Positions 48,708-58,433 of a DNA stretch of 64,000 nt are shown in pieces. Source of the stretch: JANYLB01 sp963837715 (GTDB lineage: Bacteria > Actinomycetota > Acidimicrobiia > IMCC26256 > JANYLB01); contig CAWIOF010000001.1 of assembly GCA_963837715.1 (NCBI GenBank), positions 9,177-73,176 on the forward strand, given 5' to 3'. Position 1 is the first letter of the stretch. Each line of letters opens with the position of its first letter. Both the position numbers and the translations under genes were made by a program. Under the pieces are notes generated by a model. That model was not told where the DNA came from and searched no databases. It saw only the letters and a program-made list of their open reading frames with translations.

Positions 48708-48789
48708 GGTGCCTGACCAACCCGACTCGTGGGACTCTCTCCCAGGGCTCCCGGCCGGCATCGCGACGTCCCGCGGGTACGGTCGGTGC

Positions 48790-49410
48790 ATGACGCAGAT
48801 CGACGTGTACGCCGACATCTGGTGCCCGTTCGCCCACGCCGGTCTGTGGTCGGTCCGGCGACGCCGGGAGCAGCTCGGCCTGCGTGACGTCACGATCCGG
48901 GTCAGGGCCTGGCCGCTCGAGCTCGTCAACGGTGCGCCGCTCGACGTCGCCGCCACGGTCGAACACGTCAACGATCTCCGGGCGCAGGTGACTCCGGACC
49001 TGTTCGTCGGCTTCGATCCCGCGCACTTCCCGAAGACGACGCTCCCTGCCCTCGCGCTCGAAGCAGCCGCCTACCGGTTCGACGACGAGATCGGGGAAGC
49101 AGTCAGCTTCGCGCTCCGCGACGCGTTGTTCGAAGCCGGACGCGACATCTCCGACGCAGGTGTGCTCGAGTCGATCGCCCGCGCGCATGGCGTGCCGAAC
49201 GTCTCCGACGACGACGACCGAGCCGTTCGGTCGGAGTGGCGAGCAGGCGAAGCTCGGGGAGTCGAGGGCTCGCCGCACTTCTTCTGCGGTGACGACGAGG
49301 TGTTCTGCCCGTCGCTCGACATCGCGAGCCGCGAAGACGGGAGCCTCCAGATCCGGCGCAACATCGATGCCCTCGACGAGTTCCTGTCCGACTGCTTCGC
49401 CCGCGTCTGA
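48790..49410 (+). CDS. DsbA-family thioredoxin-fold oxidoreductase
   Basis: 206 residues: MTQIDVYADIWCPFAHAG has a single-Cys CPFA motif, as in the DsbA/FrnE or 2-hydroxychromene-2-carboxylate isomerase branch. GVEGSPHFFCGDDEVFCPSLD carries the cis-Pro loop. No signal peptide, so cytosolic. It would act on small-molecule or glutathione-like thiols rather than on exported proteins. ATG 48790 was chosen over the upstream in-frame GTG 48709 because the fold begins there. Divergent from the tetR gene. Confidence 0.87.
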   Translation: MTQIDVYADIWCPFAHAGLWSVRRRREQLGLRDVTIRVRAWPLELVNGAPLDVAATVEHVNDLRAQVTPDLFVGFDPAHFPKTTLPALALEAAAYRFDDEIGEAVSFALRDALFEAGRDISDAGVLESIARAHGVPNVSDDDDRAVRSEWRAGEARGVEGSPHFFCGDDEVFCPSLDIASREDGSLQIRRNIDALDEFLSDCFARV

Positions 49411-49550
49411 CGCAACGGGCAGCTTCCTCACCCCGACGCGCCCCGACGTCCGGGCCGGTTGACCGGCTGGGGTGGCGTGCCTACCGTCACGGCACGGCCG
49501 ACCCGCGCGATCGCCGACGGCCCACCACCCCCGTGACGGAGGAAGCAGCC

Positions 49551-49955
49551 ATGGCCGAGCACCCGAACGTCCAGCGGATCCGAGACGCGTACTCGGCGTT
49601 CATCGCAGGCGATCTCACCGCCGCGCTCAAGGACCTCGCGCCCGACGGTGTGTTCCACTTCACCGGCGAGGGCCCGAACAGCGGAGATCATCAGGGCGCG
49701 GAGGCGGTCACCAACGCGCTCGTCGCCGCGTTCGAGGTCACGGGCGGGACGCAGGTGCTCGACATCAAGTCGGTGTTCGCCGACGACCACCACGGCATCG
49801 TCGTGCTCCACGAGTCTGCGACCCGGACCGACGGCGCGAAGCTCGACATCGACGAGGTGCACGTGCTCGCGCTCGACGGCGAGGGCCGCATCACCGATCT
49901 CTGGGACGTGCCCACCGACCCCGACGTGCACGACCGGTTCTTCGACGGGCGGTAG
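49551..49955 (+). CDS. SnoaL-like/NTF2-fold protein, copy A
   Basis: 134 residues: MAEHPNVQRIRDAYSAFIAGDLTAALKDLAPDGVFHFTGEGP...GRITDLWDVPTDPDVHDRFFDGR. This is the SnoaL/ketosteroid-isomerase-like cone fold. The substrate is unknown. GGAGGAAGCAGCC precedes ATG 49551, a good ribosome site. A degraded copy, similar from about 120 bp upstream of the ATG to the stop, is at 56644-57050. Confidence 0.9.
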   Translation: MAEHPNVQRIRDAYSAFIAGDLTAALKDLAPDGVFHFTGEGPNSGDHQGAEAVTNALVAAFEVTGGTQVLDIKSVFADDHHGIVVLHESATRTDGAKLDIDEVHVLALDGEGRITDLWDVPTDPDVHDRFFDGR

Positions 49956-50029
49956 GCGCACCACGTCGACCGACACGATCGGGTTCACCCCGTCGGTGCC
50001 GGCAGCCGGATCCGACCACCCTGACGCGT

Positions 50030-51236
50030 TCAGGAGCCCACGAACCGGACCGGCATGTGGACCAGTCCGTTCATGAGGCACGACTCGAGGGGCACGACCT
50101 CGCCGGCGAGCTCCCAGCGGGGCCAGCGCGCCAACAGCTCCTCGAACATGACCCGGGCCTCGACCTTGGCCAGCGCGGCGCCGAGGCAGAGGTGCTCGCC
50201 GAAGCCGAACGCGATGTGCCGGAAGGCATCGGCCCGGGTCACGTCGAAGCGGTCCGCGGTGGGGCCGAAGACCGCCTCGTCGCGGTTGGCGGAGCCGTAG
50301 AACAGCACGACGTAGTCCTCGGCGCGGATCGGGGTGTCGCCGATCGTCGTGTCGATCTGCGCCCGGCGTACGAAGCTGCGGACAGGCGACACACACCGGA
50401 GCATCTCGTCGACCGCCCCGGGAACGAGCGCCGGATCGTTCGCGAGCCAGCGCGTGTTGGTCGGGATCGTCGGCCAGCAGGCGCCCGCCACCCGCGATGA
50501 GGTTGCGGGTCGTCTCGTTGCCGGCGACGAGCAACGTCAACAGGAACATCAGGACCTCGCCGTTGCCCAGACGCTCTCCGTCGAGCTCCGCGTCGAGGAG
50601 CAACGTGATGATGTCGTCGCGGGGATGCGCGCGGTGGTCCTCCAGGCCGGCGGTGAAGTAGGCGAACAGCTCACCCATGTCGTCGAGGGTCTGCTCGGTG
50701 ACACCGCCGCCACCGGCTTCGACGATCGAGTCCGACCAGCGGCGGAAGTCCGCAGCATCGTCGGGCGACACGCCGATCATCTCCGAGATCACCTGCATCG
50801 GCAACGGGACGGCGATCTGCTCGACGAAGTCGATGTCGCCGGTCGGGTCGCACGCGTCGAGCGTCTCGGCGGTGATCTCGCGGATCCGGGTCTCGAGCTG
50901 CTCCATGTAGCGCGGCCGGAACGCGCTCATGACCAGCTTCCGGTGCCGCAGGTGTTCGGGTGGATCCATCTGCAGGATCGAGGCCGCGCCGTCGGCGCCG
51001 TCGGTCGCCACCGCCAGCCCGGCGTGCGCCTCGGCGATCTGGAACATCTGGATGCCGTGAGCCGACGAGAAGACCGCTGCGTTGCGTGACACCTCTCGGA
51101 TCTCGGCCTGGCGGGTGAGACACCAGAACTGCCCCGACTCGTACCAGTGCACCGGTTCGGCCTCGCGCAGGTATGCGAAGGCGGCCTCCGGATCGCGTCC
51201 GTAGAACCCGGCGGTCTCAGGAGCGAAGTCCTTCAT
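50030..51236 (-). CDS. Cytochrome P450 (one frameshift)
   Basis: About 402 residues. The I-helix motif is AGNETT, the K-helix ExxR is EMLR, and the heme loop FGFGEHLCLGAALAK has the axial Cys (codon near 50184). The frame breaks between LLADDPDQHAL and ANDPALVPGAVDEML. One extra G (complement of C50447-50448) is enough, since HALLANDPALVPGAVDEML is what the family expects. Soluble, needing a ferredoxin and reductase, none nearby. Resembles CYP families that hydroxylate steroids, terpenes or fatty acids, but I will not name a CYP number. Starts at ATG 51236. Confidence 0.9.
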
Positions 51237-51395
51237 GGCGCGACCTTCGCACACGCCATGGCCCGTTTGAAGCCGGTCCTCGCCATCCCGCGTACTCGGC
51301 CACGACCGTGAGGTCGACGAACTCGGGCGCGCCCCTGGTTCGACGTCGCGGTGAATCTGGCAGGCGCGTACCAATCGGTCAACCGCCTCATCGCC

Positions 51396-51812
51396 TCATC
51401 GCGTCGCCGTCGGGCCGAGGACCGGTTTGATGTCGACGACCGGCGTGCCGTCGACGGCCTCGAGGTCGCGCACCTGCAGGCGGTGCCCGTCGATGCCGAC
51501 GATCTCGACCTCGTGCAGCCCGATCGGATTCGGGCGATCCGGCGAACGGGTCGAGAACACACCCTGGAGCGGTCGTGACTCGTCGCCCCGCGGATGCAAC
51601 TCGAGCACCGTGCGGTCGGCTCGATGGAGCCACGTCAGCACGATGATGCGCTCGCCGACCTGCAGGTCGCGCAGCGCGGCTCGGAACTCCGCGTCGATGA
51701 CGATCCACGCGTCGGGCGCGCCCTCGTCGCCCTGCGCGGGTGCGGAGGACCGGTCGGTGAGCGGGGAGTGCACGACGCCGACCGGCCGGAGCGTGGGGCG
51801 CGCGTCATCCAT
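51396..51812 (-). CDS. trmO: TrmO-type tRNA N6-threonylcarbamoyladenosine-37 methyltransferase
   Basis: 138 residues of the TsaA/YaeB/TrmO family: LRPVGVVHSPLTDRSSAPAQG, VGERIIVLTWLHRADRTVLELHPRGD, GVFSTRSPDRPNPIGLHEVEIVGIDGHRLQV and LEAVDGTPVVDIKPVL. The RSPDRPNPIG segment forms the SAM and active-site region. The family methylates t6A37 in some tRNAs. It is compact, lacking the C-terminal extension of E. coli TrmO. Some small homologues may act on other substrates. Starts at ATG 51812. Confidence 0.88.
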   Translation of the reverse strand: MDDARPTLRPVGVVHSPLTDRSSAPAQGDEGAPDAWIVIDAEFRAALRDLQVGERIIVLTWLHRADRTVLELHPRGDESRPLQGVFSTRSPDRPNPIGLHEVEIVGIDGHRLQVRDLEAVDGTPVVDIKPVLGPTATR

Positions 51813-51960
51813 CCCGGCACCGTAGAGAACCCGCGACCGGATGGTCACGCCGGGACGTCCGGAGGCGATCGAGAGGACGACGCCGCGGTGACCACGGACG
51901 CGGCGCCGGTGGTGCAGTTCGACAGGCCCGGGAAGCCCCGATCTGGGTATCGTCCGCCCG

Positions 51961-54304
51961 GTGGAGCCCGATCCCGGTGAGTTCGCCCGTCGGCTCCGCC
52001 GGCTCCGTGAATCGGCCGCGCTGAGCCAGGAGGAGCTGGCCGCACGCGCCAACCTGTCGGCCAAGGCGATCGGTGCGCTGGAGCGGGGCGAACGCCGTCG
52101 CCCGTACCCCAACACGGTGCGCGCCCTCGCGACCGGGCTCGGGCTCGACGACGACGGTGCGCGGGAGCTCACCGAGGCACTGCTCCCGGTGGAGGCCGTG
52201 GTGGTCGCATCGATCCCGGCGCCCGCCCTGCCCACGCCGCCGGCGCCGATGCTGGGCCGGGCGGCCGAGCTCGCCGACGTGGTGGAGCTGCTGGAGTCGC
52301 CGGCGAGCCGGATCGTCACGCTCACCGGGCCGGGGGGCGTCGGCAAGACCCGCCTCGCGCTGGAGGCAGCCCTCACGCTCCAGCGCGCGTCGCGCGAGGT
52401 GGTCCTGGTCGAGCTCGCGGCCGTCCGCCGGGTCGACCTGGTCGTGCCGACGATCGCCCGGGCGTTCGGGTTGCTCGCCGGATCCGACGACCTCGTCGCC
52501 GCGATCGCCGAGCACGTCGCGCAACGCAGGCCCGTCCTCGTGCTCGACAACGTCGAGCACCTCGTGGCCGCGGCCGCCGACATCGCCGACCTGGTGGCAC
52601 GCTGCCCCACGATGGTGGTGCTCGCCACGAGCAGGGCACCCCTGCGGGTCCGCGCCGAGCGCGAGGTGCCGCTCGATCCGCTCGCGGTGCCGACGGTGGG
52701 GGTCGACGCGGCCGAGGTCGCGCAGTCGGCCGCGGGGCAGATGTTCGTCGACCGCGCCCGCAGCGTCGCCCCGGAGTTCGCCGTCGACCGCGCCAACGCG
52801 GTCGCGGTGGCCGCGATCTGTCGCCGCCTCGACGGGCTTCCCCTCGCGCTGGAGCTCGCGGCCGCGCACCTGCAGTACCTCGGCCCCGCGCAGCTGCTCG
52901 ACCGCCTCGACCATGCGCTCGGTTCGGCCCGCCTGCGCGACCTCCCCGAACGGCAGCGGACCATGCGGGCCACGCTCGACTGGAGCCACGCCCTGCTGAC
53001 GGCCGACGAGCAGGCCGTGCTCGCGTCGTTGTCGGTGTTCGCCGGCGGGTTCGACCTGGCTGCGGCGGAACAGGTCGCCGGCTCGCCCGGGCTCGACGTG
53101 CTCGCCGCCCTGGAGGGACTGGTCGAGCAGTCACTCGTCGTCGGCCCCGACCTCGCCGATCCGAACGGGCGCTCGCGCTTTCGGATCCTGGAACCCGTGC
53201 GCGACGACGCGATCGCCCGGATGTCGGGCGCCGAGGTCGCCGCGCTCGCGGATCGACACGCCGCCTACGTCGTCGACCTCTGCGCCGATGCGCACCACGG
53301 TCTGCGCGGCGACGAGCTCCGGCCCTGGCTCGACCGGCTCGACGCCGAGCACGCCAACGTCCGCGCCGCACTCGGGACGCTGCTCGACCACGGTGACCTC
53401 CGCCGCGCCGCACTGCTCGGCGAGCACACCTGGCTCCACTGGGCGCTGCGCGGTCACGCGGGCGAGGGGTTGACCTGGTGGCAGCGCGTGCTCGACGCCG
53501 ACGCCGACGCCCAGCGCCGACGTTCTGCGCCTCGACGACCGCGCCCGCGCCGCGGCGCACCTGACGCTCGCCGGGCTCCGGTTCGCGACGGGCGACGTCG
53601 AGGGCGTGCGGACCCAGTCCGCGCCGGCGGTGGAGATCGCGCGGGCGGCCCACGATCACGACCTCCTCGCCGAGGCGCTGGTGCTGGCGAGCTCGGGCGC
53701 GATCTTCACCGGTGACCTCGAGGGTGCGGCCGCGCTCCTGGAGGAGTTGTCCGGCGTGACCGGCCCGGGAGCAGGTGCATGGGTGCGGGCCCACGGGCTG
53801 ATCGCCGAGGCACAGGTCGCGCTCCTCCGGGGCGACCTCGAAGCGAGCGCGCGCACGCTCGACACAGCAGAGGCGCTCGCCCGCAACGGCGCCGGTCCGT
53901 TCGCACTCGCGACCGCGCGGAACATGCAAGCGACGCTGGCGCTGCTCGCGGGTGACGACGACGTCGCCCTGCTCTGTGTCGCCGAAGCCGTGCGGATCGC
54001 CGCCGAGGTCGGCACCGCGTGGACGCTCGTGTACAGCCTGCCCGCGCTGGCGACGTTGGCGGCGAAGCGCGCGCTGCCGGAGCTCGCCGCCGAGCTCTTC
54101 GCGGCCGGTGCGGCCACCGCCGAGGCCACCCTGGTCGCCGTCGCGTTCCGGCCCGACCTCGACGCCGCCGAGGCGCACCTGGGCGCCGTGCGCGAGCAGC
54201 TCACCGACGCGGAGTTCGACCGCGCCTGGGCGCGCGGCCGGGAGCTCCGCATCGACGAGGTGATCGATCGCATCGACGAGATCAGCGCCCCCGCACCTTC
54301 GTGA
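51961..54304 (+). CDS. XRE-HTH STAND ATPase regulator with TPR-like C-terminus (one frameshift)
   Basis: About 780 residues from GTG 51961. An N-terminal XRE helix-turn-helix (residues 8-65: LSQEELAARANLSAKAIGALERGERRRPYPNTV) precedes a STAND/NB-ARC-like ATPase with P-loop GPGGVGKT (123-130), VLVLDNVEHL (Walker B), LATSRAPL and GLPLALELAA (GxP). A long helical TPR-like sensor follows. Such proteins couple ligand sensing to transcription. The frame breaks near 53505-53520 (from VLDADADAQ to SADVLRLDDRARAAAHLTL). The last 23 bp overlap the hemerythrin gene on the other strand. Confidence 0.87.
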
Positions 54305-54953
54305 TGTAGCGGCGGTAGTGCCCCGATCCCCACACCCGCATCAGCACGCGCACCGGCAGGGGCAACACGGCGAGCAACTCGGCCCGCTCGGCCGGCGTCG
54401 CATCCTCCATCACCGCGCCGAACATCAACGGCAGCTCGGCGCGAGACATCTTCTCCACCCCGGCCTGGCCGACCGCAGCCCACTCCTCGGGCGTGATCGC
54501 CCGCTCGGCGACCGGCAGGATCATCCGCTCCTCGTCGTCGAGGTGCTCCACGACCAGCGGTCGGAGCCGGTCGAAGAGGCCGGCGACCTCCATCGCCACC
54601 GCCGGCCGGGCCTCGGCCTCCCAGCGGGGGAGCGCGGCGTCGAGCTGGTCCACGATCGTGGCCACGGCTTCGTGCTGGTCCTGCATCCGCAGCACGACGT
54701 CGGCCGAGGGCGCCGCCCGTTCGAGCAGCAGCGGCCAGAGCAGGTCGTCCTCGCTCGTGTGGTGGAGGTGCAGCCCCGAGAGGATGAGCCGGGCGTGCGC
54801 AGCCACGATCGCCGCCCGATCCACGTCGCCGGCCGGGGTGTCACGCACCAGCTCGGGCAACGACCGGAGCTCCCGGCGAAACGTGCGGTGCACCACGACC
54901 ATGTCGTGCATGTCGGTGGGTGAAGTGATGAGTTGTTCCGTTGAGTTCGTCAT
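54282..54953 (-). CDS. Hemerythrin HHE-domain protein
   Basis: 223 residues with a four-helix bundle. His and Glu/Asp iron ligands appear in HDMVVVHRTFRREL, LHLHHTSEDDLLWPLL, QDQHEAVATI and VVEHLDDEERMILPV. Likely binds a di-iron site and senses or stores O2 or NO. It starts at ATG 54953 (MTNSTEQLITS). Convergent with, and overlapping by 23 bp, the XRE-STAND gene, so transcription of one may affect the other. Confidence 0.9.
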   Translation of the reverse strand: MTNSTEQLITSPTDMHDMVVVHRTFRRELRSLPELVRDTPAGDVDRAAIVAAHARLILSGLHLHHTSEDDLLWPLLLERAAPSADVVLRMQDQHEAVATIVDQLDAALPRWEAEARPAVAMEVAGLFDRLRPLVVEHLDDEERMILPVAERAITPEEWAAVGQAGVEKMSRAELPLMFGAVMEDATPAERAELLAVLPLPVRVLMRVWGSGHYRRYITKVRGR

Positions 54954-55077
54954 GCACCCAGCGTGATCCGCGTCGGGCCCGATCGGAACCCACAGCACCT
55001 CCACACCTCACCCACACTCGGCCCCGTCGGCCCCGCAGAGGCCACGCGGCGGGGATGAGTTCCGATGATCGGCGAGA

Positions 55078-55118
55078 TAGTCAATCTAGTTGACTAAACC
55101 GGGAAAGCGCCGTATCGT
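55078..55118 (+). promoter_or_regulatory. Promoter and MarR operator of the cupin-marR operon
   Basis: The 19-bp inverted repeat TAGTCAATCTAGTTGACTA (55078-55096, 7-bp perfect arms) overlaps TTGACT (-35, 55090-55095). A 17-bp spacer leads to TATCGT (-10, 55113-55118). The position suits repression by the MarR protein encoded in the operon. Confidence 0.8.
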
Positions 55119-55153
55119 GGAGGATCCACCGCTCGTTCAGATCTGGAGTCGAC

Positions 55154-55528
55154 ATGCCTGTTCTCACTGCCCCGTCGTCGCCGACCCACGAGGTCGGCAC
55201 CACCCGGTTCACCTCGCTCGCAACGCCGTCGATCGGCACGACCCGCACCGCGATCTGGGCCGTCGAGATCGCGCCCGACACACCGGCCACGCCGCATGCC
55301 ATGACCACCGAGGAGCTCTTCGTGGTCACGGCCGGGTCGGCAGTGGTGCTGATGGACGGCATCGAGTCGTCGGCTCGCCCAGGAGACGTGATCGTCGTCC
55401 CGCCCGACACGGTGTTCGCCCTGAGCAACGGGGGAGCCGAGCCGCTCCAGCTGCTGTGCTGCCTGCCCGTGGGCGGTCAGGCCCGGATGGCCGATGGTTC
55501 GACGTTCACGCCGCCGTGGTCCCAGTAG
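55154..55528 (+). CDS. Small cupin-domain protein
   Basis: 124 residues, single conserved beta-barrel: HAMTTEELFVVTAGSAVVLMDG (motif 1 with His and Glu) and RPGDVIVVPPDTVFALSNGG (motif 2). Motif 2 has Phe where the last metal-binding His usually sits, so metal binding is uncertain. Function unknown; may bind the same small molecule that the co-transcribed MarR protein senses. Starts at ATG 55154. Confidence 0.87.
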   Translation: MPVLTAPSSPTHEVGTTRFTSLATPSIGTTRTAIWAVEIAPDTPATPHAMTTEELFVVTAGSAVVLMDGIESSARPGDVIVVPPDTVFALSNGGAEPLQLLCCLPVGGQARMADGSTFTPPWSQ

Positions 55529-55533
55529 GCGAC

Positions 55534-56001
55534 GTGAGCGAGGTGCAACCCGAGCCACTCGCTCGGCTGTTCGCCATCGCGCTGGCCTCCCTCGTCGACG
55601 AGTTGCACGAGCATCTGGTGCGGCGGGGATGGACCGACGTCCGGCCGGCTTTCGGTTTCGTGCTGCTGGCAACCCGCGACACCGCGGTCACCGCGACCGC
55701 GCTCGCGACCCTCATGGGTACGACGAAGCAGGCGACCTCGAAGCTGATCGCGTCGATGACGGAGGTGGGATACGTCGAACGGACGGCCGCGGGAGACGAC
55801 GGGCGTCAGAGGCCGGTCCGCATCACCGAGCGGGGCCGGCAGCTCCTGCATGAGGTCGAACGGATCTACGTCGACCTCGAAGCCGAGTGGGCCGAGATCA
55901 TCGGGCGGGGCACCGTCGAGGCGCTCCGCTCCGATCTGACCGCGGTGCTGCAGACACGCCACGGAGGCCGGCTCCCGGCGGTCCGCCCCGCCGCGACCTG
56001 A
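55534..56001 (+). CDS. MarR-family transcriptional regulator
   Basis: 155 residues from GTG 55534, 5 bp after the cupin stop. The HTH and wing TALATLMGTTKQATSKLIASMTEVGYVERTAAGDDGRQRPVRIT are clear MarR. It is second in a two-gene operon whose promoter contains a matching palindrome (55078-55096), so autoregulation is likely. Confidence 0.92.
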   Translation: MSEVQPEPLARLFAIALASLVDELHEHLVRRGWTDVRPAFGFVLLATRDTAVTATALATLMGTTKQATSKLIASMTEVGYVERTAAGDDGRQRPVRITERGRQLLHEVERIYVDLEAEWAEIIGRGTVEALRSDLTAVLQTRHGGRLPAVRPAAT

Positions 56002-56079
56002 TCACCGTCAGCCGGCGATGAGTTCGGCCGGCCGCAGCGTCGTACGTTCGAGCGTCACGACGACCCGAGGAGCGACGCC

Positions 56080-56499
56080 ATGCCGTTTCACCCCTACATC
56101 GCGTTCGCCGGCAACTGCCGGGAGGCGTTCACCCGCTACGAGGAGATCTTCGGTGGTGAGCTGGTCATCATGTCGACGGCCGACATGCCGGCCGACGAGC
56201 GTCCGCCCGCCGACAAGGCCGATCTCGTCATCCACGCCCAGCTGTCGTCGGATGGTCAGAGCCTCATGGGCGCCGACGACATCACCGGCCAGTTCGACGG
56301 CAGCAACCAGGGCATGTGCACCACCTACAGCGTGGCCACGGTCGACGAGGCGAAGCGCGTGTGGGAAGCGCTGAGCGACGGCGGCGCGGTCCAGATGCCT
56401 CTCGGCGAGACGTTCTTCTCGCCCGCGTTCGGCATGTGCACCGACCGCTTCGGCGCTCCCTGGATGGTCGTCACCGACATGGCCGAACCCGCCGCGTGA
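56080..56499 (+). CDS. VOC/PhnB-type glyoxalase-fold protein, copy B
   Basis: 139 residues, intact and close to copy A at 46326-46745 (most residues identical; differences mainly in AERPPADKADLVIHAQ). The shared upstream sequence starts at GATGAGTTCG (56018) and includes the ribosome site region. It begins a region built of second copies. Confidence 0.9.
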   Translation: MPFHPYIAFAGNCREAFTRYEEIFGGELVIMSTADMPADERPPADKADLVIHAQLSSDGQSLMGADDITGQFDGSNQGMCTTYSVATVDEAKRVWEALSDGGAVQMPLGETFFSPAFGMCTDRFGAPWMVVTDMAEPAA

Positions 56500-56643
56500 C
56501 CAGGCGCCCGGCCCTCCGCCCCGTGATCGGCACCTCCCGACGCCCGGGCCGGATGACCGGCTGGGGTCGCGTGCCGACGGTCACGGCACGACCGACGGGC
56601 GCACCGCCGACGGCCCACGATCCACCCGACGGAGGAATCAGCC

Positions 56644-57050
56644 ATGGCCGAGCACCCGGACGTCCAGCGGATCCGAGACGCGACTCGGCGTTCACGGCGG
56701 GTGATCTCTCCGCCGGCGGTCGAGGATCTCGCGACCCGATCTCGGAGTGTTCCACTTCACCGGCGAGGGCCCGAACAGCGGCGATCATCGGGGAGTGGCG
56801 GCGATCACCAACGCGCTCGTCGCCGCTGTTCGAGGTCACGGGCGGGACGCAGGTGCTCGACATCAGTCGGTGGTCGCCGACGACCACCACGGTGTCGTCG
56901 TGCTCCCCGGTCGGTGACCCGGACCGACGGCGTGCAGCTCGCCATCGACGAGGTGCACGTGCTCGCGCTCGACGGCAGGGCCGCATCACCGATCTCTGGG
57001 ACGTGCCCACCGACCCCGACGTGCACGACCGGTTCTTCGACGGCCGGTAG
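56644..57050 (+). pseudogene. SnoaL-like/NTF2-fold gene, degraded copy B
   Basis: Start (MAEHPDVQRIRDA), upstream region and stop (...HDRFFDGR) match copy A at 49551-49955, but several one- or two-base losses scatter the frame (for example in ATCCGAGACGCGACTCGG, and around 56760-56990). Residues between breaks are still nearly identical to copy A, so either decay is very recent or the sequence is poor here. Confidence 0.8.
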
Positions 57051-57126
57051 CTCGACGCCCGTCGGCCACCGTGGCGGGACCTGGCGCGGCGTGCGCCCGG
57101 CGCTTCGCTTGATGTGGGATATGCGG

Positions 57127-58329
57127 TCATGTCACTTCGGTGCCGTCGGGTCGGAGCACGTGGAGATCGTGGCCGTCGAACTTGAGCTGCCAGCCGGGTT
57201 CGTGGACGACGTGGTGGTGTCGGTCGCAGAGGAGCACGAGGTTGTCGGCCGCGGTCGGACCACCGTCGACCCAGTGGGTGACGTGGTGCGCGTCGCACCA
57301 TCCGGGTGGTCGGTTGCAGCCGGGGAATCGGCATCCCTGGTCGCGGACGACGATCGCCCGCCGCATCGGTGGTGGCACGGTGCGTCTCGCTCTCCCGACG
57401 TCGAGTGGTTCCGATGCCGGCCCGGTGACGATCCGGGAGACCGATGCGTCGCAGAGGATCTTGCGGAGGTCGTCGGGGTGGATCGGACCGGTGAACGCAC
57501 CGTCGGACCGCCCGAGCTTCCCCTCGGTGAGCGTCGTCCCGTCGACGACGTACGAGACGTGCGCACGCGGCCGTTCACCCGACTCGCCGCGTTCGACGTA
57601 GCCCAGCGCGACCTCGCAGATCCGGACCAGCGCGGCGGCGGAGCGCGCCGACAACGGCCGATCGTCGTCTGGAGTGGGCGGGTCGGTGAAGGCGTGCAGC
57701 GCGGTCGTGACCGTCTCGGCCGCGGCGTCGCCGAACTCGGCGGACAACACCGTCCGCTGCTCGTAGGTGCGCGAGAGGTGCAGACCGTCGGGGACGCGTG
57801 GTTCGGTGCCGTCGGCGCGGGCGAGGTTGCGGAAGTGCGCGGTCGCCCGCCGGAGGTTCCGGGCGTCGCCGGCGCGGGCGAGGTCGAGGAACACGTCTTC
57901 GCAATCGACGTACTTGTCGTCACGCCCCGGGACCCGTGCCGCGGCGATCGTGCGCATGGCGCCGGTCGGGATCTCGCCCGAGCGCCACGCCGCACCGGTC
58001 TCACCCAACAGCTCCGACACCTCACCACATTCGATCGCGGCCTTCGCGTCGCCTTCTCGCATCCCCGCCCGGTGCCGCAACCACGCCGCGGTCGACGCAG
58101 CTCCATCGACCTGGCCGACGCCACGGACGTGTCCGGCCGACGCCCAGCGCGCGAACACCGCGTCCTCACGGTCCATCAGCCGGCGCAGCGCGACCAGGGC
58201 ATCGGCCAGCGCGAAGTCGCCGAACGTCGAGGGATCCGACGCTGCCAGCGCGTCGACCGCCACGGCGAGCAGCTCGAGCGCGTCGGGATTCGCGGGAGTC
58301 GTCACCGCGTCGGCGAGCGCACTCGTCAT
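57127..58329 (-). CDS. HNH endonuclease of the DUF222 (13E12-like) family, SOS-controlled
   Basis: 400 residues from ATG 58329, with GGAGGT 7 nt upstream. The DUF222 N-terminal region (ALADALVALRRLMDREDAVFARWASAGHVRGVGQVDGAASTAAWLRHRAG) is followed by an HNH nuclease: CRFPGCNRPPGWCDAHHVTHWVDGGPTAADNLVLLCDRHHHVVHEPGW, with zinc cysteines and catalytic HH. These proteins are the DUF222/HNH (13E12 repeat) family of actinobacteria, often multicopy and mobile. A LexA-type box lies about 105 bp upstream. A deleted, frame-broken copy is at 59851-60877. Confidence 0.92.
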   Translation of the reverse strand: MTSALADAVTTPANPDALELLAVAVDALAASDPSTFGDFALADALVALRRLMDREDAVFARWASAGHVRGVGQVDGAASTAAWLRHRAGMREGDAKAAIECGEVSELLGETGAAWRSGEIPTGAMRTIAAARVPGRDDKYVDCEDVFLDLARAGDARNLRRATAHFRNLARADGTEPRVPDGLHLSRTYEQRTVLSAEFGDAAAETVTTALHAFTDPPTPDDDRPLSARSAAALVRICEVALGYVERGESGERPRAHVSYVVDGTTLTEGKLGRSDGAFTGPIHPDDLRKILCDASVSRIVTGPASEPLDVGRARRTVPPPMRRAIVVRDQGCRFPGCNRPPGWCDAHHVTHWVDGGPTAADNLVLLCDRHHHVVHEPGWQLKFDGHDLHVLRPDGTEVT

Positions 58330-58433
58330 CTCCATCACCTCCACCCTGGAATCGGCATCGACCGCGTCGTGGACGACGCAAGGTCACGGCAGGGGGAAGT
58401 GGAGGGTCGAACGATCGTGCAGAGCCACCATAC

